A stretch of 64,000 nucleotides of DNA from Lingula anatina (taxonomy: Eukaryota > Brachiopoda > Lingulata > Lingulida > Lingulidae). The stretch is from the NCBI RefSeq assembly GCF_001039355.2, contig NW_019775454.1, forward strand, positions 62,001 to 126,000, given 5' to 3'. Below are positions 11,387 to 22,362 of the stretch, one piece after another. The stretch's first letter is position 1, and each line of letters opens with the position of its first letter. The notes beneath the pieces are model-generated. The model was not told where the DNA came from. It saw only the letters and a program-made list of their open reading frames with translations, and made no database searches. A program made the position numbers and the translations under genes.

Positions 11387-11776
11387 TACCAAAGAAAACT
11401 TTATGAACTAAATCATCTGTAAATATCATCATGAAGACAAATATATGCACAGAAAAAAAGACAGGAAGAAAAATATTAATTGAACTATGTCGAGGAGAGA
11501 TGTGGCAATTCCTGTGTCTAAGTTCCTCATATCATTTCCAACGTTAACTCTACTATCTGGAGAGTTATTGTGCATGTGAAAGTCATCATCACTGAGGACT
11601 AAAAAGATGAAGTTATCATGAAAAAAAACGATATAAAGCTCTTATTTGTTTCTCAGTAGATTTTTTAATAGATGCAGCTTTTAAGTTAAAGAGCAATGCT
11701 GAAGGTTATTGGAAGTTTTCAGTTTTCATCATTTGAAGAGAGTTGATTGAGATGAGATGGCAAAAATGAGTTTTGT

Positions 11777-11940
11777 CTAAGGTCTGCTGAAAGAAGTGTT
11801 TAGTAGAAGATGAATGAATTTTTTACTTGAAAAAATATCCAATGAAAACTCGGTTCTTCTAAGGTCTGCTGAAAGAATCGTTTAGTAGAAGATAAATGTA
11901 TTTTTTATTTGAAAAAATATCTAATGAAAACTCTTTCTTC
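11777..11940. repeat. 82-base tandem duplication present only in copy B
   Basis: Two consecutive units begin with CTAAGGTCTGCTGAAAGAA at 11777 and 11859. Copy A has a single unit near 8650. Confidence 0.8.
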
Positions 11941-12234
11941 TGTTGTTTTACTTGTCAATGAATATAATTTAATGCTTCTATTTTTGAGCAAGCAAGGTCA
12001 TCATTCATGTTTCGAAAAAGCTTGTTACATTTGTCGTCAAAAACGCGACATTTGTAAGATTCAAGGCACATAGCAGTTCAATATTGGGACACGTTTGGCC
12101 AGACGCTTTAAACGTTTATCCTATAAGGATCTTTAAATTCATCGAATCAAAAACTTAATGTAAAAATATTGCATACTCCAAAAATTAACTGTTTTGCAGG
12201 TCGGTATGTGCTGTTCTCGTTGACAATTGGGCAA

Positions 12235-15200
12235 TTATTTTGCGTTATTCAATCCTCCGTCCTGGCAGTACATATTGCTAGTAGAAGAACTGTAGCCTCC
12301 ACCAAACTCGGCGGCATGCTGCACACAGTCCAACTCGCTTAAGTCGTTGCCGAAAACGTGGTCCATGAAACCAAAGCCACATAAGTCCTGAATTTGGTCA
12401 GTTGCGCTAGATGGCATATCACATGTTGCCATTGGCACCTGATCGTCCAATAGAGCTTGTGTAAAAGACATGGAAGGAAAGTTGGCGAATGAGTTGGTCT
12501 GTTGTTGTTGTTGGCATTGTATTTGATTCAACAGTTGCTGTTGCAGTAGTTGAAGACGTAAAATTTCATTTGCCAGACGCAGATCTTGTGTGGCTGAACT
12601 TATTGAAGCAGCCATACTAGGTTCAAAACTGGGTGTTGGTAATGTCAAATGCATGGGACTGGATGCACCAGTGCTTGCCAGGCCGGTTGATGATGTTCTT
12701 CTGGGTTGACAAGAAAGCGGCAATGGCTGTGTCAGTTGAGAATCCTGTTGTTGCTGTTGTTGAGCATTTCTGAAGCCCGCCTGTGATGGTGGCACAGTGT
12801 TGTTCTCCAACAGCTGAGGACCTGGATCTAGATGATTAAGTAGATATAATGTATTTGAAAGAGATTTTGCACGGTGTATGTCTATTTTCCAGGCAATATT
12901 TTAAATGTTTCATTACCTAGCAAAGAAATTCATAAAGTGGGTAATGTTAAAGTTACAATAATAGTTTCTTCAAACAAAAGCTAAAATTTAGAGTTCTTAC
13001 CACTCCAATATTTCAGTGGAGAATCCTGTTGATGCTCCCTGTGTGTCTGCTGTTGTTGCTGCTGTTGCGGTTGTTTTTGTTGCTGCTGCTGTTGTTGATG
13101 GTGTTGTTGTTGTTGCTGCTGATGTTGTTGTTGTTGCTGTTGTTGTTGTTCACTTCTGAATCGTTTCTGTGAAGGAAGGTCGTTATCGCCATCCCTCTGC
13201 CTAGCACCTGAAGACGTGAAATTAAAATTTCGTTAGCTATATTAGACTATGGTGATTATATGTTTTAAACAAAGTGACGTCTCTTTGAAAGACATGAAAA
13301 GTTTTGAATTTGTGTAGTCTTGCGTATGTAGTCCTTTGGCGTATGCACGTATATCAGGGGCGGATCCAGGACTATTTGAAGGGGAGGGGGTCCGCAGATG
13401 CTAAGCCGACCCTCTCCCCCACCCACTCCCCCCACTTGGCGTCGGGTTCGGGACCCGCTGAAGAGCCCCGGAAATCTTTGGTATTTTAGAGGGCGAACGG
13501 TGCCATTTGGTACGGTTTAGAACTATGATTCAGCTAGTCAAAATTTTAATTACAAGAGGGGACCAGAAACCGAAGGGGGGGGGGGGTGGTGGTCAGGACC
13601 CCCGACCCCCCCTCTAAATCCGCCACTGTATATCGTAGCCACGCGGGTACAATGTGCTGAAAACAACCACACGATTTAATCAGGTTTAGTGCAAAATAAA
13701 GCTGCGTTTGTCGCCCAATTCGAAACACTTTCATTATGCCTTTTATGATATAAGAAATGTGCCGGAGAAACTGCACACGTTCTTTGCTGGCCAATGCATC
13801 GGTTACTTTTTTCTTTCGTTTTTTTAAATGAATACGGAGAGTTTTTCTGTATCAATTGTATAGCAATTATACGATAATTATATTTATTTCTTTAAAACCG
13901 CACTTTCCATGCGTTTCAATGCTGTTAACATATAAATGAGAGACAAAAATAATAAGACCTTAAATGATAAATAAATAAAGACGACATAAAATTAATACTG
14001 TAAATTATGATATTATGATATAATATTAAGACATGCACTGAAAGGATGTTGAAGCTTAGTTTTATGATGAGAGGAAATTGTTAAATCAGTCTAAATATTG
14101 TAAGAATAAAAATGTTATAGATCTTTTCAAAAAATATCAGCGAAAGCTCCCCTTCTTATAAGTTGAGGTGGCTGATTCCGTAGAAAAATATGGAGAATGC
14201 CCCGTAACCGTAGATGTTAAGTTTTTCTTTGCCATGAATGAACAAGTGGTCCTGATAGCAGCGGTGAGATATCAGATATGACTGATAATCGCCAATATAA
14301 CAATATTTCAGCTACGTTAGTTGTAAAAAAAAATAGAAGGCCTCGATAGGCCTATTCTTGAAAAATGCGGTAGTTTATGAAGGCGACGTTGTTGATGCAA
14401 GTCAGTGGGGACGACTACGTGCAAGCTGAAGAAAACGCGTGTGCACGCTGTATTTTAAATAAGGGAAACTGTTTGAGTCTCGATCAAAATCTATTTCGTG
14501 ACATCTTTGGCGCCAATATTTTTATAATGTTTTACATCACATTTCTTCCAGGTTTTTCACGACGAAATTATCGATGGCAGACATTTGATTTAAGCTTAGC
14601 GTGCAGCGAATCTTAAAAAACTTAACGTGTAACTGAATTTTTTATTCGAAAATTTAAGTAATGCTCTATGGACCATAAGTTAAGGGGATATAAGCGGGTC
14701 TCCTAATCTTACCCACGTGTAACTGACCATCGGAGAGGATGCAACATACTGTACGCACCTGTTGCTATTGTCAGCTCTTGAAAGGGCTGTGGCACTTTCG
14801 GCTGATCGGAGCAAGTGGACGTAGAAAACTGGTTGTCAGTATTAACGCTTGGTAAAACTGGCGTCGGTTCCTCGGTTGTCGTTTCCTCTGGTGGCTTCAA
14901 ACTTTGCAATTCAGTGCATTTGGATTGACAGCCTTGGTGATCTGTGCCGGTACTTGGAAATAATGTGGTCGATCCCTTTGCACCTTCCGGAGCTAGAAGT
15001 TCATGATTATATTTATAACAAGATTAATTTTCTTTATGTCATGCTTCTCTAACTCTTTATGTTTTTTTTCTGTTTCGCATTTCATACTTGTTGTAAAAAA
15101 ATATGCAGTCCCTACAGTGCGATATATCGGCTATGAACATTCATTATTTGATTTTTTTTTACATAAAAAGTCTAACTTTCGTGTTGAATTTGATAGACAT

Positions 15201-18200
15201 TATACGGGTTAAGTATATCAACTTCACAATGGCATGATTGAAAAGGCCAGTCAGAGTTTTATTGGAACCCCTCCTCCCACTTACAAGGGGACATAAGCAG
15301 CTTTTCGACTCAACCGGCCAGCGAAAAATAACACAGAAAATAAAAAGAAAATAAAAAGACCACATGTGTCAAGAAATGGCACACAGCGCCCCCAATATTT
15401 CACGGCACAGCCAGAGACAATTCGTTCAATTATTACTGAAAGGACCCATTTATGTATATATACACTAGCGTATAGGCTAAAACATCCTTGGCATTTGAAA
15501 GGGTGAAATTACCAATTTTATCTATCCACATTTGAAATGGTAATACACATTTAGGATTCAGTCAACTGCGTAATGTCACTTAACTCGCGGAACACGCATA
15601 AATAAGCGGACATATTTTCTCAAGAAAACGGAACAGAAATAAGATATTTTGTAATAGCGATGGTATAAGAAGCGGTATTCTGTGAGAAATGTATACTCTT
15701 TTATGTATCCGTCTAAATCACTCACTCGCATGTCTGATATCTAGAATGATTTTAAATCATCAAAAAATATAGCCTACATATCCTGTTGCTATCTTTTTAT
15801 TTGCTTGAAAAAAATCCCCAGGCAAATTACATGGTCTGTTCCAGATGTTAAGGATTTGGGGTTAATCAAATGGATTTAAGGCAGACAGATCGGATTCACA
15901 GACATATATATACTTACGCGTGTCTAAGTCACTTTTGCTGTTCTTCTGTACCCATTGTAATTGTTTGGCGACCAGTTCAAATTGCTCTTGTTGTTTCGAC
16001 ATAATCTCTCGCAAATAGCGATGTTTCTGAAGCAACTGCTGGTGTAGCTGCTTCTGGGCTGGTGTGAGGACGAGATCGGCCTTGCCACACTTGAAAATAT
16101 TATATAAAGTATTGTAAAGAATATTGCAAGGTCAAGGATCACCAAATTAATAACGAAACTAAGTTTGCAAAAATGCTCTAAAACGATTTTTAAAATTTGA
16201 AAAAGTAATTGGAAATATGACAGATTGTCACTGTTTGATGAGACACTGGAAAGAAGATATAGCAATGATTGTCAACGATAGCAATATGATGCTGGCAACA
16301 TTCGAAGATGACATTACACTGCATTTTACATTATCTATATTATCATGTTACATATACAAAATTATTTGGTTAAATCAACATTATGATGTGTGCCACGACC
16401 ATGCAAAATCGAAATCGACTTTTGATTGTCCTTTACAATTAAGTGACACAACGAAGTCTTTATTGCAACAAAAGGCGGTGAAACCCTACTGATTTGCCAT
16501 AGCGACGCAATAAAGCCAACCGAAATTGTAAACACACACACACACATACACACAAAATATCATTTTCAAGATGGTAACGTTTAATTTTGTTACGTTTGAA
16601 AATGTGTTCAATCCATGTCCATGTAATCTCTATGTATTCCCTTATTTATCAATAAGACGGATAGTAGTGATGGACCATGATGAATAGTTCAGAGATTTTA
16701 ATTTTCATTTCAAATTATTACCGAAAGCTATCACCTCGGAAATCCTTGGGGGGGGGGGGGGGCACATCTTTAAATTTCTTAGGGTCTAAATTGGCTGTCT
16801 TTCAAAAGGTATCTTTTTACATGAATTTCTTTACTCAGGTTCCCCATAGTTAGGTTAACTTTATATTTTCCCCAAGTATGATAACAGCGTTTGTAACCAA
16901 TTTGGTGTAAGCTATGACGAAAACAGATATCTTTTATCGTCCCAGCATCAACAATATTTAAAATATAAGGATGTGACGAAGTTAATAAAAAGGTAACGAT
17001 GGTTTTGTAAAAAGGAAATTTCAACCCAGATAGACTAAATAAAGACACTCCTTTTTTACCTTCAAAACAAAATTTTCTGAACCAGCCTTTTTATATTGAG
17101 GGTATGCCACACATTTAATTTGAATTGTAATTTGCTTTCCTTTTTTCTCATTAACATTGTTTTATTGTAAACATTATTTACACTAATAGTAAAGGTGTGT
17201 TGTTTATTTAAAAATGCAGAGAGTACATTTCTAATTCTGAGATAATTGTGCTTTCTCAGTTCATTGACAAAAATAACAATACAGCAGGCCATGTTTAGAA
17301 ATAAAAAACAGAAGATAGTGAAAAATGTATGATGGGCGGGTACAATAGCCTGTCATTATTATAGATTAAAGAAAATACTGCAAATCTCTGTAGAGCTTAA
17401 GATGTCTTTTTCTCATATGCGCACTATATAAAACTGTGGTAACAGAGAGGTAAAATGGTCTCTCAGAGATTTTCTCAATGATTTTTCTGGAGAAAATAGG
17501 GCCAATTCATAAAAAAAAAAAGAAAAGAAAATCGCTCGGGGCTAGCGTGCTACAAATCTATTTGTTCTGCCTATTAAAAACCACGTAAACTATGATGTGG
17601 GCTATATGTTATTCTAACGACGCGCTTTTCTTTTAAAAAGTGTCTCACGCGTTAACAGTGTTAGTAAAACTAAATACATGGAGCATTTTTCTTCTAATAT
17701 TGCCCTAAACATGAATAGGCTCTATAAGTAAGAAAGTTACATAAGGTTAAAACTTGGGCTGGCTGCCAACTAGTTTACCCTAAACTATAAGTGTAATCGT
17801 GCTGCATGTGACATAACAAAGACTAAATTGTACTGAATGAGACCACGGTATACCCACCATTCTTGAATTACCATTATTTTTCATTTTCTTCCTCAACTTT
17901 AACCTGGCGGATATAATTTATCTTAATGTATTGGTGCGAGAACATTTTTTTTTTTTACTTCTTTCGCGATTAAATTGAATATAAAGATGAAGACCATTTT
18001 TTTACAATTTTATATCATACAATGATAATCTATAAATATGCGCAATAAACATACAATAAAAATTGAAATGGTTGATTAGCGAGCCAGAAATCAAACCGAA
18101 AAGTAAAACTTTAGTGTAATGTCAATTACACAAAGGCTACAGTCGTACGCTTTGTTGGTGCCAAAAAAGGGAGGAAATCTCATAGTGAGAACCTATGTCT

Positions 18201-19207
18201 CTAGTTTCCAACATGCGTGATGGTATTCTCATACTCCCCTGGTAGCTTTTTATGTGCTACCACACCTTATGTAACCCCACGCCTCCAGCAGCAAGGGCAT
18301 TTTTTTAGATGAGGGGTGGGGAGAGAAAATGCCCACTTTATCAATTTGGTACCAAGTATATCAATATATTATATATCTTTAAGGAGGCAAGGGATGGTGC
18401 AATCAATTTCTGAAGTCAAACATTCATGACAGTTAGTCGTGGGTCATCGATGATGGGTTAAAGGTCAAATTTTGATAAATTTTTTCACATAGATAACAGA
18501 TGGTTACGTTTAAGGCAGTATGCAATTTTTATAACATAAAAAGGTTTATAACATAAAAATTTAGCGTTTTTTTTTCTTTTAGTTCTTTAGTAACAAATGG
18601 CCGACAAGGCTCCATTATAACAAACTGTGGCGAATGGTTTCTGTGTAAAAATATGAAAATATAGTTCTTTGAATTTTTTCGAAAATTATCAATATATGAT
18701 TGGCAAAAAGTATAGAGTGCGTAAGTGTTAACTTTTTAATATACTATCTTTTCAGTATATATTTATACTGTCTAAAATGAAACGCTGCATGATGCAGAAA
18801 AAATAACATGCTGTCCACTCACCTCAGTTAACGTTAGCGTTTTGCTGTTAGAGGATATGGCCGTCCTCGGGGAAGACGAAATGTTTGGTGTAGATGACAT
18901 AGAGCTGACTTCAACTGCAGAATTGTCCGTCTGTATTGAAAATGAATTATTTCAGCTACAAAACCCAATCTTTTTTTAACTCTACAAAGGGCAAGCATAA
19001 ACCAGGAGGACTGGCTATTATTTACTGAGTGCAACTTGATTGGGCCTCTGACCTAGGTAAAAGTTTTTATAATAGTTATTAAAATAGTTATAGTTATAGG
19101 ACATACTGTATCTGAAGAATTGAGAAAAAGAATAGACAAAAATACATTGTGGGCCTTACCCGTAACGTACACTAAATGTGCAGTCATGATTTGTTGCGCC
19201 CGCGCGC

Positions 19208-19244
<37 letters not shown>

Positions 19245-21330
19245 TGCTTGCTAGACCACTAGCATGTGAGCATGTTACTGTCTGCTTCGTATTTTTGACG
19301 AAACTATATTTGTTCAAAATAAAGATGCATTGCATTTCTACTATTGAACCACATGGAAATTAAAAAAGCTATAGCAACAGAATGTATTTTTGCGTTCTTG
19401 GATTGATAATTGTTCTAAGTAACATCTTTCGATATACAATATTATGATCAAATGTGTCAGTCTGTGTAATGCCTTTAAAACATAAATATGACCTAGAAAT
19501 AAAGAATGGTTGAAAATAGACTTCAGAACTGTAGTATTTCTTATACAAATTTATATCTTTTGGACACATAAAATTATGACTGTCTGGCCATGAGCTGTCT
19601 AGCGGTTTCAAGTTGCGGACTTTCAAGACCACACGATTTCGCCTTGTGTAATTTCTGTAAAAAATGTCCCTAGAGCTTACTACTCGTCTCTCTATTATCT
19701 ATCTTATCTACCTGTAACCTTACTGCAAATTTTTATCACTGCATTCTAAGTAGCGCGATTCCTAGAGAAACATAAAACAAAGTGAAAACCTGACAAGACA
19801 CAAATGATTTTCGAGGTTGGAAACTTGATAATGCTTTCCTTTTTACATTGTACCATGATCGGAAACGTTTATGGTCATTTTATGAATCCGTATTTCTATC
19901 ACAAAGGATGTGAGCGTGTTACGGTCTGTTCCGTATTTTTACTAAAATATATTTGTTCACAATAAAGATACATTATACTTCTGCTATCGAACCAAATGGA
20001 AATTAGAAAAGCTATAGCAACAGAATGTATTAGAAACGTTCTTGGATTGATAATTGTTCTAAGTAACATCTCACGATATACAATATTATGATCAAATGTC
20101 TCATGCCTTTAAAACATAAATATGACCTAGAAATAAAGAATGGTTGAAAATAGACTTCAGAACTACTGTATTACTTATACAAATTTATATCTTTTGGACA
20201 CATAGACTTATGACGTCTGGCCATGAGCTGTCCAGCGGTTTCAAATTGCAGACTTTGAAGACCATACGATTTCGCCTTGTGTAATTTCTGTAAAACATGT
20301 CGCTAGAACTTACTATTCGTCTCTCTATTATCTATCTTATCTACCTGTAACCTTGATGCAAAATTTTATCACTGCATTGTAAGTAGCGCGATTCCTAGAA
20401 AAACATTAAAAAAAGTGAAAACCTGACAAGACACAAATGATTTTCGAGGTTTGAAACCTGACAATGCCTTCTTTTTTACATTGTACCATGATCGGAAACG
20501 TTTTATTGGTCATTTTATGAATCTGAACTTCTATCGTAAAGGACAATGAGCGCGTCATTATCCTTTGCGATAGAAGTATTGTTTGGGTAGGCGTTTTGAT
20601 TTAACGAATGCAAAAATATAACCGATAACTTGCCAAGTAAAAAGATGTTCTTAAAAACTCCTTTTGCAAGGTAAAAATTGAGTTTCAACTTGATAATGAG
20701 ATGGTCAGTTAGAAGTTGAATTGTCGATGAATAGTCTATTTTTCTTGCGACAATATTATAGGAAATAAAAAAGTAAATGGTTTAAAAAGTAACGAGCATT
20801 AGAAAATTACTATTTCTTTTCAATACTGTTTAATTCATTTAGACAATTGAGTAAGAAGTATCAGAATAAAACGGGCCCGTAGCCAGCAATTTCAAAAGGG
20901 GTGTTCTTTTTCTGAAAAAGTGGACCTTTTACCATGAAACCTTCATGTACCTAGATAAAATTTTACCCAGCAAAAGGGGGGTTCTTTCGAACCCCCCGAA
21001 TCCCCCCTGGCTACGGGCCTGATAAAAAGTTATAGGCCTAGTCTGTTAATAAGGGTAACTTTCTAAGGCCAGCGTTGACCCCCAATGTTGAATTCGATAT
21101 TGTGTTACTTGCTGAGCCAGCCAGGCCCTAATATAATTTCATTCTCCGGTTTATAATGTTGTGTTTTATACATAAATACCTACTCTTGTTGAGCTGTTTA
21201 GTTTCTTCTTGGATTCACCGCTATTTTTCGCAACGGAATCATCCTCACTGCCAGGCTTTTTCCGCAAGAGCTCGATCAGTAACTCGTTTCGAGAATGGGG
21301 AAACCGAGTCGTCTTGAAGTCCGATGGCAT
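12235..21330 (-). CDS. Glutamine-rich coiled-coil protein, putative transcriptional co-regulator, family not identified
   Basis: The six minus-strand exons are 21330-21184, 18930-18823, 16089-15918, 14992-14759, 13207-13001 and 12827-12235. All phases agree, giving 486 residues. Residues 1-49 are basic and contain an LxxLL-type motif (LIELL, 18-22), the kind of short helix that can bind nuclear receptors or coactivators. Residues 50-85 are Ser/Thr-rich. Residues about 93-133 form a predicted coiled coil (LTPAQKQLHQQLLQKH, then KQQEQFELVAKQLQ). Residues 143-220 are Pro/Thr-rich and probably disordered. Residues 221-290 start with a basic patch (QKRFRSE) and a long Q tract with H and K breaks. 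Residues 290-486 hold more Q runs, a Leu/Gln helix and an acidic-hydrophobic FGFMDHVFGNDL end. No DNA-binding domain is present. The coil faintly recalls the C-terminal coiled coil of CLOCK proteins; that is speculation from memory. A paralogous last exon is at 161-762. Start choice: the ATG at 21330 opens exon 1 and the first GTAGGT donor fits phase 0. Confidence 0.75.
13350..13633. mobile_element. Complete MITE with CAGKGGCGGATYYAG termini and TATAT target duplication
   Basis: The element spans 13355-13628 (274 bases). It begins CAGGGGCGGATCCAGGAC and ends with the inverted form CTCTAAATCCGCCACTG. Both flanks carry TATAT (13350-13354 and 13629-13633). The interior is G/C-homopolymer-rich and noncoding. 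It lies in intron 4 of the glutamine-rich gene, and its copy-A counterpart has lost the left end. The terminal sequence is reminiscent of hAT-type termini, but a 5-base duplication is short for hAT, so the superfamily is open. Confidence 0.8.
13764..14758 (-). other. Part of intron 4 of the glutamine-rich gene
   Basis: This AT-rich unique sequence follows the end of the duplicated segment. The plus-strand ORF at 14377-14616 shows no recognisable domain. I see nothing else supportable. Confidence 0.4.
19205..19242. repeat. (CG)n/(TG)n microsatellite
   Basis: A short CG-alternating stretch is followed by a pure TG tract, inside intron 1 of the glutamine-rich gene. Confidence 0.9.
19265..20545. 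repeat. Tandem duplication, two units of about 640 bases
   Basis: Unit 1 (about 19265-19905) and unit 2 (about 19906-20545) are diverged direct repeats. Shared blocks include CTATAGCAACAGAATGTATT, TTCTTGGATTGATAATTG, AAACATAAATATGACCTAG and GATTTTCGAGG. They contain many substitutions and small indels, so they are older than the 3.2 kb duplication. No coding frame spans a unit. They lie in intron 1 of the glutamine-rich gene. Confidence 0.85.
20866..21027. mobile_element. MITE with CRGGCCCGTAGCCAG terminal repeats
   Basis: The element spans 20872-21021 (150 bases). It starts CGGGCCCGTAGCCAGCA and ends with the inverted TGGCTACGGGCCTG. The flanks share ATAAAA (20866-20871 and 21022-21027), a likely target-site duplication. 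The interior is noncoding with G and C runs just inside the right end. It sits about 160 bases downstream of exon 1 of the glutamine-rich gene, in intron 1. Confidence 0.8.
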
Positions 21331-21640
21331 TTTGTGTCTGGTTATCGGCGATTTCCAGCCCAACTACCCGGGTTCAGCGTGATATACTAGTAAGTTCCTC
21401 TTTGAATGACGCAGCAAACAATGAGAGTTCCGTATCGCTATGTAAACACAGACCACACTACAAAGACCTGAAAGACTAAAAAGAAATGTACACCAAGGCA
21501 AACCTCTCGATGTCATTGGACAAAAAGACTTTAAATGTAATTGAAATTAGAAATATGTTAGCCTAGGACGCCAAGTGAAAAGAAAGCTTTGGTTGTAGTA
21601 AGCCAATAAGACACACGTGTGCAAGATGAAGGTTAACTTG
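21331..21640 (-). promoter_or_regulatory. Candidate promoter of the glutamine-rich gene
   Basis: Upstream of the ATG at 21330 there is a CCAAT box (21603-21607, plus orientation) next to a canonical E-box CACGTG (21614-21619), about 285 bases from the start codon. A second palindromic E-box, TCACGTGA, lies further upstream at 23351-23358. No TATA box is clear. Function is inferred from motif identity and position only. Confidence 0.3.
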
Positions 21641-22344
21641 ACGTGGCAAAGTTGAACTTGACTTGTTAGAGGAGTACGCAGGCAAAAGACTGCACGACCT
21701 GGAATGCGTTTGCCCTCTCTCTGGTAAAGAAAACACACACGTACGAGCGCGGTTAATAGTGATCTGTCGATCACCTCATCCGCTTAGATAACGCAGAAAA
21801 AATATTGTTATGTGATGAGATAATGTTGTCGCCTCAAAATTATATCGGGGTGAATATGCTGATTCGAGCTGATGACGTAACGGGTTTTTTTTTTTTCGGT
21901 GAGAACTGTAATTACGATTCCAAACAGATTGTATTCTTAATGATAGGACCACAAACATTTTAGTTCATGATTTCATTTATTACCAATACGACGTGTAGCG
22001 TCTAGCAATAAAATATGTTATAACAACACTGAGGCACGACATCACTTTTATAACTCTCAGCGCGTGTTACTGCCAAAAAGTCTGTACAAGACAGAAAATA
22101 GATGGATCCGATGAACACCTTGTCCCATTATCTACCTCTGGTTCAGACAGACATAATGACGTTTGTCGGTAAAGAAGAATGTATTGGGTTACTGCATTCT
22201 AGTTTTGCTTCAAATGTATCTCATTTTTTTACGTAATAAGAGAAAGAAGAAATAGTTGACAGGACAGGTGTTTGACATGCACGCTGACTATACACACGCA
22301 TACAAAGTCGACTGAATGCGTTGTCGATGGTTTCCTAACCAGGG

Positions 22345-22362
22345 CCTGTTTCACAATAGAAA
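22345..22362. repeat. Single end of a GGCCTGTTTCACAA inverted-repeat family
   Basis: GGGCCTGTTTCACAATAG matches the termini of the element at 61956-62159. No partner end was found nearby, so this is a solo or truncated copy. Confidence 0.45.

Larger units (their letters stand above)
10539..13763. repeat. Copy B of the 3.1-3.2 kb direct duplication
   Basis: This matches copy A (7404-10534). It begins inside SNRPG intron 2 without exons 1-2 and ends in the glutamine-rich intron 4, after which the unique sequence of that gene continues. It carries an extra 82-base tandem repeat at 11777-11940 that is single in copy A. Confidence 0.93.

Noticed and set aside
9818-13207. Asn-rich minus-strand ORFs at 9818-10012 and 13013-13207
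   Set aside because: They are the glutamine repeat of exon 5 read in another frame (CAA/CAG becomes AAC/AAT).
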